A DNA stretch of 41,889 nt from a bacterium (GCA_002715585.2 PAZJ02000011.1:12866-54754); one strand, 5' to 3'; shown: positions 29,656-41,095, counted from the first letter of the stretch. The notes: a model not told the origin generated them from the letters alone. Made by a program: numbers and translations.

Positions 29656-30210
29656 TTATTCACCTTTTCCACCAGCAGACTTCCCGGCTTTTAACTTCAC
29701 ATATTCTCCATGATATCTTACACCTTTACCTTTATACCTCTCAGGTTTTCTCAACTTTCTTATCCTAGCGGCAATTTCACCCACAACCTCTTTATTAATA
29801 CCCTTTATTTTTAACAAGGTGCCTTTATTTTCAGTCTCTGCCTCAATTCCATCTGGTAAAACAAAATTAATAGGGTTGGAATATCCTAAGTTTAAAACAA
29901 GTTCATTTTTTGATTTGATATCACATTTATATCCTGTACCTTTTATTTCGAGTGCTTTTTCAAAACCATCAGTAACACCAATTATCATATTATTTATTAA
30001 TGACCTTGTTAATCCATGAAGTGCCTTAACTTTATTAACATCAGAGGATCTTTTTACTAAAATCTTATCATCACTAATATCTAATTGAACATCGTTAGGT
30101 ATTATGCGATTTAACTCACCTTTTGGACCTTTTATCTTTAAAATACCTTCATTAAAATCAATATTTATTTCTTTATTTAGTAAAATTTCTTTATTTCCAA
30201 TTCTAGACAT
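29656..30210 (-). CDS. rplF: 50S ribosomal protein L6
   Basis: MSRIGNKEI...KGPKGEL...KPERYKGKGVRYHGE. Confidence 0.97.
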   Translation of the reverse strand: MSRIGNKEILLNKEINIDFNEGILKIKGPKGELNRIIPNDVQLDISDDKILVKRSSDVNKVKALHGLTRSLINNMIIGVTDGFEKALEIKGTGYKCDIKSKNELVLNLGYSNPINFVLPDGIEAETENKGTLLKIKGINKEVVGEIAARIRKLRKPERYKGKGVRYHGEYVKLKAGKSAGGKGE

Positions 30211-30216
30211 AACAAT

Positions 30217-30612
30217 TTAGAGAATACTGCAAAGAATCTCTCCTCCTACACCAATTTCTCTCGCCTTATTTCCAGTCATCACTCCTCTTGAGGTAGAGAT
30301 TATAGAGGTACCAAGACCACCGGAAATCCTAGGAATTTCGTTTTTATTTACATAAACTCTTAATCCTGGCTTACTTATTCTTTTAATTTTCTTAATAACT
30401 GGAGCTTTTCTTGAATCATATTTTAAATCGATTTTTATACTAGGAAAGTTTCCATTTTTAATAATTTGATAAGAATTAATAAATCCTTCATTTTGAAGTA
30501 TTTTTGCAATTTCAACTTTAAATTTTGATGAAGGAACTAATACGTTCTTATGCTTTTTTGTAACAGCATTTCTAATTCTCGTTAACATATCTGATATTGG
30601 ATCTATTACCAT
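30217..30612 (-). CDS. rpsH: 30S ribosomal protein S8
   Basis: DPISDMLTRIRNAVTKKH...ISTSRGVMTGNKAREIGVGGEILCSI. Confidence 0.97.
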   Translation of the reverse strand: MVIDPISDMLTRIRNAVTKKHKNVLVPSSKFKVEIAKILQNEGFINSYQIIKNGNFPSIKIDLKYDSRKAPVIKKIKRISKPGLRVYVNKNEIPRISGGLGTSIISTSRGVMTGNKAREIGVGGEILCSIL

Positions 30613-30622
30613 TTTTACCTCA

Positions 30623-30808
30623 CTACCAACTAGCTTTTTTAACTCCAGGAATTAATCCTTGACTAGCTAATTTTCTAAATGCATTTCTGCTCATCCCATA
30701 TTTTCTAATGAACCCTCTAGGTCTTCCAGTTAATGGGCATCGATTATATTCTCGTACTTTAAATTTTTGTTTTTTATTTGCTTTTACAATCATTGATTTC
30801 TTTGCCAT
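30623..30808 (-). CDS. rpsN: 30S ribosomal protein S14, short form with zinc cysteines lost
   Basis: 61 aa; [39 protein letters not shown]. Confidence 0.96.
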   Translation of the reverse strand: MAKKSMIVKANKKQKFKVREYNRCPLTGRPRGFIRKYGMSRNAFRKLASQGLIPGVKKASW

Positions 30809-30818
30809 TTTATATCAC

Positions 30819-31367
30819 CTACCTTTTTTTAAAGGGAAATCCGAGCTTCTCCATTAAAATTAACGCATCATCATCAGATTGCGCTGTTGTAACAATTGTT
30901 ATATTCATTCCTTTTGTTTTTGAAGTTTTTGTTGGATCAATTTCTGGAAATACAAGATGATCCTGAATACCTAAATTATAATTACCTCTTTTATCAAATG
31001 CTTTTCTAGATATACCTCTAAAATCTCTCACTCTTGGTAATGCCAAATGCAATAATTTCATAAGAAATTCGAACATTTTGTTTCCTCTAAGAGTCACCCT
31101 TGCCCCAATAGATGAACCTTCTCTTAACTTAAAGCCTGCCTCAGATTTTTTAGCTTTAGTTGCTACAGCTCTTTGATTAGCAATTTTCGATAATTCTTCT
31201 ACTGCTTCCTCAATTAATTTTCCATCTTTCCCCGCATCAGACATTTTTCCAAGACCCATATTAATAGATACTTTTACTAGCTTGGGTGCCTGCATTTTAT
31301 TAGACAAATTAACCGAACTAAGAATATCCTCGAGAGAATTATTATATAAAGTCTTTAGATTATCCAT
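30819..31367 (-). CDS. rplE: 50S ribosomal protein L5
   Basis: KVSINMGLG, ATKAKKSEAGFKLREGSSIGARVTLRG, RDFRGISRKAFD. Confidence 0.97.
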   Translation of the reverse strand: MDNLKTLYNNSLEDILSSVNLSNKMQAPKLVKVSINMGLGKMSDAGKDGKLIEEAVEELSKIANQRAVATKAKKSEAGFKLREGSSIGARVTLRGNKMFEFLMKLLHLALPRVRDFRGISRKAFDKRGNYNLGIQDHLVFPEIDPTKTSKTKGMNITIVTTAQSDDDALILMEKLGFPFKKR

Positions 31368-31596
31368 TAGCTATTACCTTTACGTTTGATATATCGATTG
31401 GCATTTCTTTATTAATGATGCCTCCTGATTGATTTTGTTGATCTGGCTTTTTATGTCTTTTTACTACATTTATATTTTCTATTATCAATTTATTTGTTTT
31501 GGGAAAAACTGTTAGAACTTTTCCCACTTGTCCTTTATATTTACCAGCAATTATTTTTACTTCTAAGCCTTTTTTTGGTTTTAGAGATTTAGACAT
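31360..31596 (-). CDS. rplX: 50S ribosomal protein L24
   Basis: [53 protein letters not shown]. Confidence 0.96.
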   Translation of the reverse strand: MSKSLKPKKGLEVKIIAGKYKGQVGKVLTVFPKTNKLIIENINVVKRHKKPDQQNQSGGIINKEMPIDISNVKVIANG

Positions 31597-31964
31597 TATA
31601 TAACCTCCGGGGCTAAAGAAACTATTTTCATGAAACCCTTATTTCTTAATTCTCTTGCAACTGGTCCAAAAATTCTTGTACCAACAGGTTGATTTTCTTT
31701 ATTTATAAGGACTGCTGCATTATCATCAAACCTTATATATGATCCGTCTGGTCTTCTTAATTCTTTTTTTGTTCTAACTATAACAGCTTGAAATATTTTA
31801 CCTTTCTCAACTTTAGAATTCGGAATAGCAGCTCTAATCGAAACTGTAACAATGTCACCTATTCTTGCATATCTCCTAAAAGAACCACCTTTAAGATTTA
31901 TTACATTGAGTTGCTTAGCGCCTGAGTTATCTGCGGAAACTAATTGAGTTTCAGTTTGAATCAT
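31596..31964 (-). CDS. rplN: 50S ribosomal protein L14
   Basis: [22 protein letters not shown]...[13 protein letters not shown]. Confidence 0.98.
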   Translation of the reverse strand: MIQTETQLVSADNSGAKQLNVINLKGGSFRRYARIGDIVTVSIRAAIPNSKVEKGKIFQAVIVRTKKELRRPDGSYIRFDDNAAVLINKENQPVGTRIFGPVARELRNKGFMKIVSLAPEVI

Positions 31965-32221
31965 AAGACCTCTCCTTTAGAAATAATCTCAACAAGCTTC
32001 CATCTCTTTATTTTACTTATTGGTTTAGTCTCAATTGCTCGAACCTTGTCTCCAACCTTAGCTTCATTTTTTTCATCGTGGACGTGAAATTTCTTTTTTA
32101 AAACTACAATTTTATTGTAAGTTGTATTTTTCGATGAAGTCTCAATCTGTACCATTAGAGTCTTATCTGCAGAATTTTTAATAACAACCCCTTTTACTTC
32201 ACGCATTCTACCTCTAGACAT
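31961..32221 (-). CDS. rpsQ: 30S ribosomal protein S17
   Basis: [20 protein letters not shown]...[30 protein letters not shown]. Confidence 0.96.
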   Translation of the reverse strand: MSRGRMREVKGVVIKNSADKTLMVQIETSSKNTTYNKIVVLKKKFHVHDEKNEAKVGDKVRAIETKPISKIKRWKLVEIISKGEVL

Positions 32222-32418
32222 TATTCTTTCACCTCTTTTCTAAAATTAAGCTCAGTCATACATCTAGCGATATCTTTCTTAATTTTTGTAAATGAGTTAG
32301 TATCAAAATCTCCTTGGTTTAGTCTAGATATTTTAGCCTTTAATATAGAGTCCTTTAAATCTCTTATTTTATTTTCAATCTCGGATGTATCTAATTTCTT
32401 AATCTCTTGCATATTCAT
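32221..32418 (-). CDS. rpmC: 50S ribosomal protein L29
   Basis: Short helical protein in the conserved L16-L29-S17 position. Confidence 0.93.
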   Translation of the reverse strand: MNMQEIKKLDTSEIENKIRDLKDSILKAKISRLNQGDFDTNSFTKIKKDIARCMTELNFRKEVKE

Positions 32419-32840
32419 TATATTAATAAACCTCTTGTTCTGACAACCACTCTAGTCCTGACTGGCAACTTTGCAGAGGCAAGTCTCAATGCTTCCCTTG
32501 CTAGCCCTTCGTCAACTCCAGCAATCTCATATAACATAGTTCCCTTTTTTATGGGAGCAACATATCTATCTATATCTCCCTTACCTTTTCCCATTCTGAC
32601 CTCAGCAGGCTTTTTAGAAACAGGTTTATGAGGAAAAATTCTAATCCAAAGTTTTGCGCCTCTTTTAACTTTTCTCGTAATTGCAATCCTTGCAGCTTCA
32701 ATTTGCCTACCAGTTATTCGAGAAAAATCTAAAGACTGAAGTCCAAACTCACCAAAGGAAACTTTATTCCCTTTTGTCGCAACACCTCTTACCCTACCTT
32801 TATGAATTTTTCTATGTTTACTTTTTTTAGGCTGAAGCAT
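32418..32840 (-). CDS. rplP: 50S ribosomal protein L16
   Basis: [16 protein letters not shown]...[47 protein letters not shown]. Confidence 0.98.
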   Translation of the reverse strand: MLQPKKSKHRKIHKGRVRGVATKGNKVSFGEFGLQSLDFSRITGRQIEAARIAITRKVKRGAKLWIRIFPHKPVSKKPAEVRMGKGKGDIDRYVAPIKKGTMLYEIAGVDEGLAREALRLASAKLPVRTRVVVRTRGLLI

Positions 32841-33501
32841 TCTCTACTCCTTTAGTTTTTTCTTTTCTTTTAATAACTTCACCTTTGAAAATCCAAACTT
32901 TAATACCGATTATTCCATATGTTGTTTTTGCTTCAGCAAAACCATAATCAATATCAGCTCTTAAAGTACTAAGGGGGACTCTTCCCTCTCTGTACCATTC
33001 GCTTCTCGCAATTTCAGCACCGCCTAATCTACCAGAAACCATGACTTTAATTCCTATTGCACCTAGACGTAAAGCAGATGACATACTTCTTTTCATAGCT
33101 CTTCTGTATGCTACTCTTCTCTCTAATTGTAATGCAATATTTTCTGCAACAAGTTGAGAATCTATTTCTGGTCTTTTAACTTCTCTGATATCAATATAAA
33201 CATCTTTATTAACCATTTTATTTAGGTCCTTTCTAAGTGATTCAATATCAATACCTTTTCTTCCTATTAATAATCCTGGTTTTGAACAATAAACGACTAA
33301 TCTCATTTTTTCTTCTGATGATCTTTCAATTTCAAGTTTTGATATTCCAGCTTGAAAAAATTTTTTCTTCACATAGCTTCTAACTTTTAAATCCTCATGA
33401 AGAAAATCTTTATATTTTATTTTGTTTGCTACAAACCAATTAGAGTTCCAATTTCTTGTTATTCCAATTCTTAATGAGATAGGATTTACTTTTTGACCCA
33501 T
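32827..33501 (-). CDS. rpsC: 30S ribosomal protein S3
   Basis: [23 protein letters not shown]...[11 protein letters not shown]-like C-terminus. Confidence 0.98.
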   Translation of the reverse strand: MGQKVNPISLRIGITRNWNSNWFVANKIKYKDFLHEDLKVRSYVKKKFFQAGISKLEIERSSEEKMRLVVYCSKPGLLIGRKGIDIESLRKDLNKMVNKDVYIDIREVKRPEIDSQLVAENIALQLERRVAYRRAMKRSMSSALRLGAIGIKVMVSGRLGGAEIARSEWYREGRVPLSTLRADIDYGFAEAKTTYGIIGIKVWIFKGEVIKRKEKTKGVENASA

Positions 33502-33839
33502 TAGTTAACTCCCTCTTTCAAAATTATAGTTATATGGCTTGTTCTTTTATATCTTTTGGTTGCTCTTCCCATTGCTCTAGCCTTATATCTTTTAAATATT
33601 GGGCCTTCAGTACTATATGCCTCTGAAACAGATATTTTCGAAGTATCTGTAAATCCTTTCTCATAAGCGTTAGAAACTGCAGATTTTAGAGTTTTGGAAA
33701 CTTCCTCTTTAGCACCCTTATTAATATTTTTTAGCAGCATAAATGCATAATCAACATTTTTCCCTCTGATTACATCTAACACAGTATTAACTTTTCTTGG
33801 CGTTCTTCTTGTGTATTTATTCACTGCTTTAGAAATCAT
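33501..33839 (-). CDS. rplV: 50S ribosomal protein L22
   Basis: [17 protein letters not shown]...[24 protein letters not shown]. Confidence 0.97.
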   Translation of the reverse strand: MISKAVNKYTRRTPRKVNTVLDVIRGKNVDYAFMLLKNINKGAKEEVSKTLKSAVSNAYEKGFTDTSKISVSEAYSTEGPIFKRYKARAMGRATKRYKRTSHITIILKEGVN

Positions 33840-34123
33840 TATCTACCCACCTTAGATTTTTTGTCACCACCAGCATGGGATACAAAAGTTCTTGTTGGAG
33901 AAAATTCTCCAAGTTTATGACCCAGCATATATTCAGTGATATAAACAGGCACAAACTTTTTTCCATTGTAAACGGCAAAAGTTAAACCTATCATATCTGG
34001 AACAATCATTGATCTTCTAGACCAAGTTTTAATTATTTTTTGGCTATCCTCTTCTTTCGCTTTGAGTACTTTTTTCATTAATTTATCATCTACAAAAGGT
34101 CCTTTTTTTACTGATCTACCCAT
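33839..34123 (-). CDS. rpsS: 30S ribosomal protein S19
   Basis: [15 protein letters not shown]...[30 protein letters not shown]. Confidence 0.98.
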   Translation of the reverse strand: MGRSVKKGPFVDDKLMKKVLKAKEEDSQKIIKTWSRRSMIVPDMIGLTFAVYNGKKFVPVYITEYMLGHKLGEFSPTRTFVSHAGGDKKSKVGR

Positions 34124-34130
34124 ATACTAT

Positions 34131-34979
34131 TTACCTCTTATCCATTCCATATCCAACTCTTCTTCGTTTAACTATTAACTTGTCAGACTTAGGATTATTC
34201 CTTGTTTTCTTTCCAATTGTTATCCATCCCCATTTTGATACAGGATGAGGATTACCACGGGCGGCTTTACCCTCACCACCACCATGTGGGTGATCGACTG
34301 GATTCATCGCAACCCCTCTTACAATCGGTCTTCTACCTAAATATCTTTTACGACCAGCCTTACCAATGACAACTTGATTATGTTTTTCGTTTCCAAGCTT
34401 ACCAACTGTAGCTCTACATTCACAAAGTAATTTTCTTGTTTCACCCGAGGACAATTTAATCTGAGTTAACTTATTTTCGGTACCTAAAACAGTCGCATAT
34501 GCACCAGCAGATCTAGCAATTTTGCCACCACCTTTAGGAGCAATTTCAATATTATGAACTAAAGTTCCTTCAGGGATATTTTTTAACAATAGGGAATTGC
34601 CATTAACAATTTCTGTTTTATCTGATGAAACTATATTATCACCAACTTTAAGATTTAGAGGAGAAAGAATATATCTTTTTTCACCATCTGAATAATTTAC
34701 TAATGCTATTCTAGCTGATCTATTAGGATCATATTCAATTGTTTTTATAGTACCAATTATGTCATATTTATCCCTTTTAAAATCTATTAATCTGTACAGT
34801 TTTTTAGCTCCACCACCCCTACTTTTTGATGTTATACGACCATTATTATTCCTTCCCTTTTTTTTATGGACAGATTTAACTAGAGGCTTATAAGGAGTTT
34901 TACTGGTTATTTCATCAAAATCAGCTGATGTCATAAAACGCCTTCCAGGGCTAGTAGGTTTATATTTTTGAATCGCCAT
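34131..34979 (-). CDS. rplB: 50S ribosomal protein L2
   Basis: YKPTSPGRRF, RGGGAKKLYR, GVAMNPVDHPHGGGEGKA. Confidence 0.98.
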   Translation of the reverse strand: MAIQKYKPTSPGRRFMTSADFDEITSKTPYKPLVKSVHKKKGRNNNGRITSKSRGGGAKKLYRLIDFKRDKYDIIGTIKTIEYDPNRSARIALVNYSDGEKRYILSPLNLKVGDNIVSSDKTEIVNGNSLLLKNIPEGTLVHNIEIAPKGGGKIARSAGAYATVLGTENKLTQIKLSSGETRKLLCECRATVGKLGNEKHNQVVIGKAGRKRYLGRRPIVRGVAMNPVDHPHGGGEGKAARGNPHPVSKWGWITIGKKTRNNPKSDKLIVKRRRVGYGMDKR

Positions 34980-34982
34980 TTT

Positions 34983-35273
34983 TTAAACTCCTTGAATAAA
35001 TTCTATTGTTCCCTCTGTTAAAGTTATAAAAGCTTTCTTTTGCTTGGATCTTTTACCTGTAATTTTTCCACCCCTTTTCACGAGCTTACCAGGCTTGATA
35101 GAGGTTCTAACATTTTCAACTTTTACATTAAAAAATTTCTGAATAGCATCTTTAATTTCATTTTTGGTCGCTTTAGCAGCTACTTCAAAAACGTAGCATT
35201 GTGCTTGATTAAGCGAAGCTGATTTTTCAGTCATTAAAGGTTTTATTAAAATATCAGAAATAAATTTTTTCAA
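34983..35273 (-). CDS. rplW: 50S ribosomal protein L23
   Basis: ILIKPLMTEKSASLNQAQCYVFEVAAKATKNEIKDAIQKFFNVKVENVRT. Confidence 0.96.
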   Translation of the reverse strand: MKKFISDILIKPLMTEKSASLNQAQCYVFEVAAKATKNEIKDAIQKFFNVKVENVRTSIKPGKLVKRGGKITGKRSKQKKAFITLTEGTIEFIQGV

Positions 35274-35891
35274 TTATTTAGTCCTCGCCAATATAGTATC
35301 AATAGAATCTTTATGAATAAGTATTGAATTCGAATTTAATAAATCATAAACATTGAGACCTTCAGGACTCACAACTTTTACATTTAAAAGATTTCTTGAT
35401 GATAGCTCTAAATTTGTGTTTTCTTCTTTATTAACAATCAATATTTTCTTTCCTAGGTTCATATTTTTTAATTTATTTGATAAATTTTTTGTTTTACTAT
35501 CCTTTAGTTCAAAAGAATCAATCAAATGAACATTTTTTTCATTTAATTTATAAACTAAAGCATTATTAAGTGCTAGTTTTTTTATTTTCTTAGGTACTGA
35601 AAAAGACCAGTCTTTTGGGGATGGTCCAAAGATTACTCCACCTCCTCTCCAAATCGGAGAAGTTCTAGTTCCTGCTCTAGCATTACCTGTTCCCTTTTGT
35701 TTAAAAGGCTTTTTACCGCTTGCTTTAACCATAGCTCTATTTTTTGTGGAAGCAGTTCCAGATCTTTTCTTTGCTAATTGCCATTTTACCACTTGACTTA
35801 TAGCGAATTTATTGATTTCTTTATCACTATCAATATCAATAGAATGTTTCCCAACATTTTTATTTTCTAAATTAATTATTTCTAAATCCAT
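35274..35891 (-). CDS. rplD: 50S ribosomal protein L4
   Basis: GTASTKNRAMVKASGKKPFKQKGTGNARAGTRTSPIWRGGGVIFGP. Confidence 0.97.
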   Translation of the reverse strand: MDLEIINLENKNVGKHSIDIDSDKEINKFAISQVVKWQLAKKRSGTASTKNRAMVKASGKKPFKQKGTGNARAGTRTSPIWRGGGVIFGPSPKDWSFSVPKKIKKLALNNALVYKLNEKNVHLIDSFELKDSKTKNLSNKLKNMNLGKKILIVNKEENTNLELSSRNLLNVKVVSPEGLNVYDLLNSNSILIHKDSIDTILARTK

Positions 35892-36612
35892 TTCCTTTCC
35901 TTGTATGATTTACAAATACTAAAGATCCATTTGACCCAGGTATTGATCCTTTAATGAATATGAGGTTTTTTTCAATATCAACTTTAAGAACTTCCAAACC
36001 CTGAATTGTAGATTTTTTTCCACCATATCTTCCAGCCATTTTTTGACCTTTCCATACCCTGCCAGGGTATGCACAAGCACCAATGGATCCTCCTGATCTT
36101 TGATTTTGAGGAGTACCATGAGTATGTCTAAGTCCAGCAAAATTATGACGTTTGATGACACCTGAAAAACCTTTACCCTTAGAATTTGAAGTGACATCGG
36201 TTATATCACCTTCTTTAAAAATATCGGCTTTTATTTCTGTGCCAGGCTTAATCTCAGTGTCTTCTAAAAGATCAAATTCTTTTATATGCTTAACTGGTTT
36301 AACTTTTAACTTTGAAAAATAAGTAAGCTTAGGCTTGTTTAAAGATGTTGGTTTGACATCTTGGAAACCAACCTTCAAAGAAGTTTTTTTTGTTTTGAGA
36401 CTTTTTTCTAGTGCATAACAAGGTCCAAGTTGGACTAAAGTTGTGGGAACTACTCTTCCATCGTCCATCAAAGAATGAGTCATGCCAAGCTTTGTTCCCA
36501 TTAAACCGCTGAGCTTGATAGAGGAATGGTTATTATTTTCAGGTTCATGTGTTTCTGTTAAATTATCGGATTTTATATCTTCAGCTATTTTTTCTGTTTT
36601 TTCTTCTGACAT
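35872..36612 (-). CDS. rplC: 50S ribosomal protein L3 with acidic N-terminal extension
   Basis: LMGTKLGMTHSLMDDGRVVPTT, GFSGVIKRHNFAGLRHTHGTPQNQRSGGSIGACAYPGRVWKGQKMAGRYG. Confidence 0.97.
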   Translation of the reverse strand: MSEEKTEKIAEDIKSDNLTETHEPENNNHSSIKLSGLMGTKLGMTHSLMDDGRVVPTTLVQLGPCYALEKSLKTKKTSLKVGFQDVKPTSLNKPKLTYFSKLKVKPVKHIKEFDLLEDTEIKPGTEIKADIFKEGDITDVTSNSKGKGFSGVIKRHNFAGLRHTHGTPQNQRSGGSIGACAYPGRVWKGQKMAGRYGGKKSTIQGLEVLKVDIEKNLIFIKGSIPGSNGSLVFVNHTRKGNGFRNN

Positions 36613-36933
36613 TTATACACCTTGTAGTTTAATCTCGACTTCAACACCAGATGCAAGATCTAGCTTCATCAACGAATCAATTGTTTGTTGAGTTGGTTCA
36701 AGAATATCAACAAGGCGCTTATGGGTCCTCATTTCAAAATGCTCTCTAGAGTCCTTGTAAACGTGAGGTGCTCTAAGTACACATGTTCTAGAAATGTCCG
36801 TCGGTAACGGAATAGGACCTGCAACCTTAGCTCCGGTTCTCTTGACCGTATCAACAATATCAAAAGTTGACTTGTCTAAAAGCTTATGATCAAACGATTT
36901 AAGCTTAATTCTTACTTTTGGCGCGGTTTCCAT
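36613..36933 (-). CDS. rpsJ: 30S ribosomal protein S10
   Basis: [38 protein letters not shown]...[17 protein letters not shown]. Confidence 0.98.
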   Translation of the reverse strand: METAPKVRIKLKSFDHKLLDKSTFDIVDTVKRTGAKVAGPIPLPTDISRTCVLRAPHVYKDSREHFEMRTHKRLVDILEPTQQTIDSLMKLDLASGVEVEIKLQGV

Positions 36934-36940
36934 AATATTT

Positions 36941-38137
36941 TTACTTTTCAGTTATTTTACTAATAACACCAGCTCCTACTGTTCTTCCCCCTTCACGAAT
37001 TGAAAACTTCAATCCATCTGCCATAGCAACTGGGCAAATTAAATCCACATTCATTTTAGTATTATCTCCTGGCATTACCATTTCCACATTCTCACCTAAT
37101 TCAATAGATCCAGTAACATCAGTTGTTCTAAAATAAAATTGGGGTCTGTATCCTTTAAAAAATGGGGTATGTCTCCCACCTTCTTCTTTTTTCAAGACAT
37201 ATACTTCAGCCTCAAATTTCTGATGAGGTTTGATTGATCCTGGAGCACATAAAACTTGTCCTCTTTCAACTTGATCTTTCTCAATACCTCTCAGAAGAAC
37301 ACCTACATTATCTCCAGCTTCAGCATAATCCAAAAGTTTTCTGAACATTTCAATCCCAGTAGCTGTAGTTTCAATAGTATCTTTAATTCCTACAATTTCG
37401 ATTTTATCACCTACGTTTAGCTTTCCTTGTTCAACTCTTCCAGTTACAACTGTACCTCTACCTGATATAGAAAAAACATCTTCAATAGCTAAAGAGAAAG
37501 GTTTGTCTACATCACGCGTTGGCTGAGGTATCCACTCATCAACTTGTGTCATAAGTTCAAGTATAGCTTTTTCGCCTGTTTCTGCATCACTACCTTCAAC
37601 GGCAGCAAGGGCGGAACCAGATACTATAGGAGTATCATCTCCCTCAAATCCATATTCATTTAATAGTTCTCTAACTTCTAATTCAACTAATTCTACAAGT
37701 TCTTTATCTCCACCTAATTGGTCAACTTTATTTAAAAAAATAACTAGTCTCGGTACACCAACTTGTCTAGCAAGGAGGATATGCTCTCTGGTCTGGGGCA
37801 TTGGCCCATCAGTTGCGCTAACAACTAAAATAGCACCATCCATTTGAGCAGCACCTGTAATCATATTTTTTACATAATCTGCGTGCCCAGGGCAATCTAC
37901 GTGAGCATAGTGACGTTTTTCTGTTTCATATTCAACATGAGCGGTATTAATAGTAATACCTCTTTCTTTTTCTTCAGGAGCATTATCAATGTCTTCATAA
38001 GACATAGACTCTCCACCACCAGCTTTCGATAAAGTCATAGTAATAGCAGCTGTGAGTGTAGTTTTACCATGATCAACATGGCCAATAGTTCCTATGTTGC
38101 AATGAGGCTTATTCCTCTCAAATTTTTCTTTAGACAT
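36941..38137 (-). CDS. tuf: Elongation factor Tu
   Basis: [60 protein letters not shown]; upstream SD-like ggaggg. Confidence 0.99.
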   Translation of the reverse strand: MSKEKFERNKPHCNIGTIGHVDHGKTTLTAAITMTLSKAGGGESMSYEDIDNAPEEKERGITINTAHVEYETEKRHYAHVDCPGHADYVKNMITGAAQMDGAILVVSATDGPMPQTREHILLARQVGVPRLVIFLNKVDQLGGDKELVELVELEVRELLNEYGFEGDDTPIVSGSALAAVEGSDAETGEKAILELMTQVDEWIPQPTRDVDKPFSLAIEDVFSISGRGTVVTGRVEQGKLNVGDKIEIVGIKDTIETTATGIEMFRKLLDYAEAGDNVGVLLRGIEKDQVERGQVLCAPGSIKPHQKFEAEVYVLKKEEGGRHTPFFKGYRPQFYFRTTDVTGSIELGENVEMVMPGDNTKMNVDLICPVAMADGLKFSIREGGRTVGAGVISKITEK

Positions 38138-38164
38138 CTAAATGTCCCTCCTATAAAACAAAAA

Positions 38165-40234
38165 TTACGCTTCTTTTAATTTCAACTGTTCATATATGTT
38201 AGCTGGAACATCAGCATAAGTTGAAAACTCCATTGTAAATGTTGCACGACCTTCTGTCAAGGACCTTACATCAGTAGCATATCCAAACATTTCTGACAAA
38301 GGAACTTCACATTGAACACCTTGTAATTCTCCTCTTAATTCTGTTCCTTGTACCTTACCTCTTCTTGAACTCAAATCACCAATTACAGTGCCCATAAAAT
38401 CTTCTGGGCAAACAACTTCAACTTTCATCATAGGCTCTAAAACAACAGCCCCTGCTTTTTTTACAGCATCTTTAAATGCTAAAGAACCCGCAATCTTGAA
38501 GGCCATTTCTGAAGAATCAACATCATGAAATGATCCATCGTAAAGTGTAACTTTAACATCAACAACTTCATATCCTGCAACAACTCCAGAAGACATTGCC
38601 TCTTGAATTCCTTTTTCAACAGCTGGTATAAACTCTCTTGGAATTGCTCCACCTTTAATCTCATTTACGAATTCAAATCCCCCACCAGTATCCATTGGCT
38701 CTATCCTAATTTTTACATGTCCATACTGGCCTTTACCACCAGTTTGTTTAATATACTTTTGCTCTGCTTCGCTTGAACCTCTAATAGTTTCTCTGTAGGC
38801 AACCTGAGGTGCGCCAACTTTTGCTTCCACATTAAATTCCCTTTTTAATCTATCCACAATTATTTCCAAATGAAGCTCTCCCATTCCGGAAATAATTGTT
38901 TGATTTGTTTCATGATCAACCTTAACTTTGAAAGACGGATCCTCTATTGATAACTTATTTAATGCCATACCAAGCTTTTCTTGGTCTGCCTTAGTCTCTG
39001 GCTCAATGGCAACAGAAATAACAGGGTCAGGAAAATTTAAACTTTCTAATATAATTGGATTACTTTTATCACACAAGGTTTCTCCAGTATAGGTATCTTT
39101 TAAACCTACTGCTGCTGCAATATCACCTGCACCTACTGCCGTAATTTCCTCTCTTTTATCGGCGTGCATTTTTAACAGCCTGCCCACTCTCTCAGAAGAA
39201 TTTTTTAATGGGTTGAAAACTTGTGTACCAGAATTTAATACACCTGAATATACTCTTATATAAGTGATAGTACCTACAAAAGGATCGGTCATAATTTTGA
39301 AAGCAAGTGCTGATAAAGGTTCTTTATCATCGGCTTTCCTATTCATTACCTCTTCTTCGTTATCAGGAGATACGCCAGCCACAGGAGGAATATCTAAAGG
39401 TGACGGAAGATATCTGACTACTGCATCTAATAAAAGCTGGACGCCTTTATTTTTAAAAGCTGACCCGCATAAGACAGGAACAATATTCAAATCAATTGTT
39501 TGAACTCTTACGGCATCTATAATTGTGTCTCGAGATATTTCTTTTCCTTCTAAATAATCTTCCATAATGGATTCATTATTATCAGATAATAATTCTAGCA
39601 AGTTATCTCTAGCAGCATTGGCCTCATCTAAAATATCTTCGGGAATATCTTTTAATTCAAACTTTGCACCAAGTGATTCCCCATCCCAAACCGCCAATTT
39701 CATTTCTATTAAATCAACTATGCCTTCAAAGACATCATTTTTAAAATATGGAATATGTAGCCTTACTGGATTTGAGCCAAGCCTTGATTTTATTTGATCA
39801 ACAGTCCTTTGAAAATTAGCTCCAGTCCTATCCATTTTATTCACAAAACACATTCTTGGGACCTTATACCTATCGGCTTGCCTCCATACTGTTTCAGATT
39901 GTGGTTCAACACCGCCCACACTATCAAAAACAACACAAGCTCCATCTAAAACTTTAAGTGATCTTTCAACCTCGATTGTAAAATCCACGTGACCAGGAGT
40001 GTCAATAATATTAATATCATGATTGTCCCAACTACAAGCAGTTGTAGCTGATGTTATGGTTATTCCACGCTCTCTTTCTTGCTCCATCCAATCCATTGTA
40101 GCAGCACCGTCATGAACCTCACCTATTTTATAGCTTTTTCCAGTATAAAAAAGAATTCTCTCTGTGGTTGTGGTTTTACCAGCATCAATGTGGGCAACAA
40201 TACCTATATTTCTAACTTTATTTAAATCGTCCAT
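38165..40234 (-). CDS. fusA: Elongation factor G
   Basis: [72 protein letters not shown]. Confidence 0.99.
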   Translation of the reverse strand: MDDLNKVRNIGIVAHIDAGKTTTTERILFYTGKSYKIGEVHDGAATMDWMEQERERGITITSATTACSWDNHDINIIDTPGHVDFTIEVERSLKVLDGACVVFDSVGGVEPQSETVWRQADRYKVPRMCFVNKMDRTGANFQRTVDQIKSRLGSNPVRLHIPYFKNDVFEGIVDLIEMKLAVWDGESLGAKFELKDIPEDILDEANAARDNLLELLSDNNESIMEDYLEGKEISRDTIIDAVRVQTIDLNIVPVLCGSAFKNKGVQLLLDAVVRYLPSPLDIPPVAGVSPDNEEEVMNRKADDKEPLSALAFKIMTDPFVGTITYIRVYSGVLNSGTQVFNPLKNSSERVGRLLKMHADKREEITAVGAGDIAAAVGLKDTYTGETLCDKSNPIILESLNFPDPVISVAIEPETKADQEKLGMALNKLSIEDPSFKVKVDHETNQTIISGMGELHLEIIVDRLKREFNVEAKVGAPQVAYRETIRGSSEAEQKYIKQTGGKGQYGHVKIRIEPMDTGGGFEFVNEIKGGAIPREFIPAVEKGIQEAMSSGVVAGYEVVDVKVTLYDGSFHDVDSSEMAFKIAGSLAFKDAVKKAGAVVLEPMMKVEVVCPEDFMGTVIGDLSSRRGKVQGTELRGELQGVQCEVPLSEMFGYATDVRSLTEGRATFTMEFSTYADVPANIYEQLKLKEA

Positions 40235-40243
40235 ATTACCAAT

Positions 40244-40714
40244 CTACCATCTATAATGTGAGAAAGCTCTATTCGCCTCTGCCATTTTAATTGTGTCTTC
40301 TTTTTTCTTAAAAGCGCCACCTTTACTTTCTTTAGCATCCATGAATTCAGCAGCAAGTTTAGAGGACATACTTTTTCCCGCTCTCTTTTTTGCAGCAGTA
40401 AGTATCCATCTAATGGCTAATGATTGTTTTCTAGCTGGGTTTACTTCAACAGGAACCTGATAAGTTGCTCCACCTACTCTTCTGGACCTTACTTCAACAG
40501 GTGGTTGAATATTTTTCATTGCTTCTTCAAAAACCTCAAGAGGATCTGATTTAGCCTTATCTTGTATAATTTTAAAAGAATCGTAAATAACTGTCTCTGC
40601 GACACTCTTTTTACCATCCAACATTATTGCATTTATAAATTTTGATATTACTTTATTGTTAAATTTTGTATCAGCAATTATTTCTGCTTTTTTAATAGGA
40701 CCTTTTCTTGCCAT
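40244..40714 (-). CDS. rpsG: 30S ribosomal protein S7
   Basis: MLDGKKSVAETVIYDSF...VEVRSRRVGGATYQVPVEV...NRAFSHYRW. Confidence 0.98.
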   Translation of the reverse strand: MARKGPIKKAEIIADTKFNNKVISKFINAIMLDGKKSVAETVIYDSFKIIQDKAKSDPLEVFEEAMKNIQPPVEVRSRRVGGATYQVPVEVNPARKQSLAIRWILTAAKKRAGKSMSSKLAAEFMDAKESKGGAFKKKEDTIKMAEANRAFSHYRW

Positions 40715-40717
40715 TGT

Positions 40718-41095
40718 CTAACTAGCCTTAGGCCTCTTTGTACCATATTTAGATCTTGATTGTTTGCGTCCGTCTACACCGGCGGTGTCGAGGGATCCCC
40801 TAACTATGTGATATCTTACCCCTGGCAAGTCTTTGACCCTTCCCCCTCTTATTAAAACAACTGAATGCTCTTGAAGTTTGTGTCCTTCGCCAGGAATATA
40901 TCCTGTAACCTCAAAACCGTTTGTAAGTCTAATTCTAGCAACTTTTCTTAAAGCAGAGTTAGGTTTTTTGGGTGTGGTTGTATAAACTCTTGTACAAACA
41001 CCTCTTTTTTGGGGAGCAGCATTTAGGGCAGGAACTTTATTCCTTTTTAACAGTTTCACTCTAGGAGAGCGAATTAATTGATTTATGGTTGGCAT
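40718..41095 (-). CDS. rpsL: 30S ribosomal protein S12
   Basis: [12 protein letters not shown]...[70 protein letters not shown]. Confidence 0.99.
   Translation of the reverse strand: MPTINQLIRSPRVKLLKRNKVPALNAAPQKRGVCTRVYTTTPKKPNSALRKVARIRLTNGFEVTGYIPGEGHKLQEHSVVLIRGGRVKDLPGVRYHIVRGSLDTAGVDGRKQSRSKYGTKRPKAS

Noticed and set aside
35919-36197. 92-aa same-strand ORF in another frame inside rplC
   Set aside because: Out-of-frame overlap with a strongly conserved L3 region; no independent evidence.
38479-38664. 61-aa ORF out of frame inside fusA
   Set aside because: Frame-shifted translation of conserved EF-G sequence.
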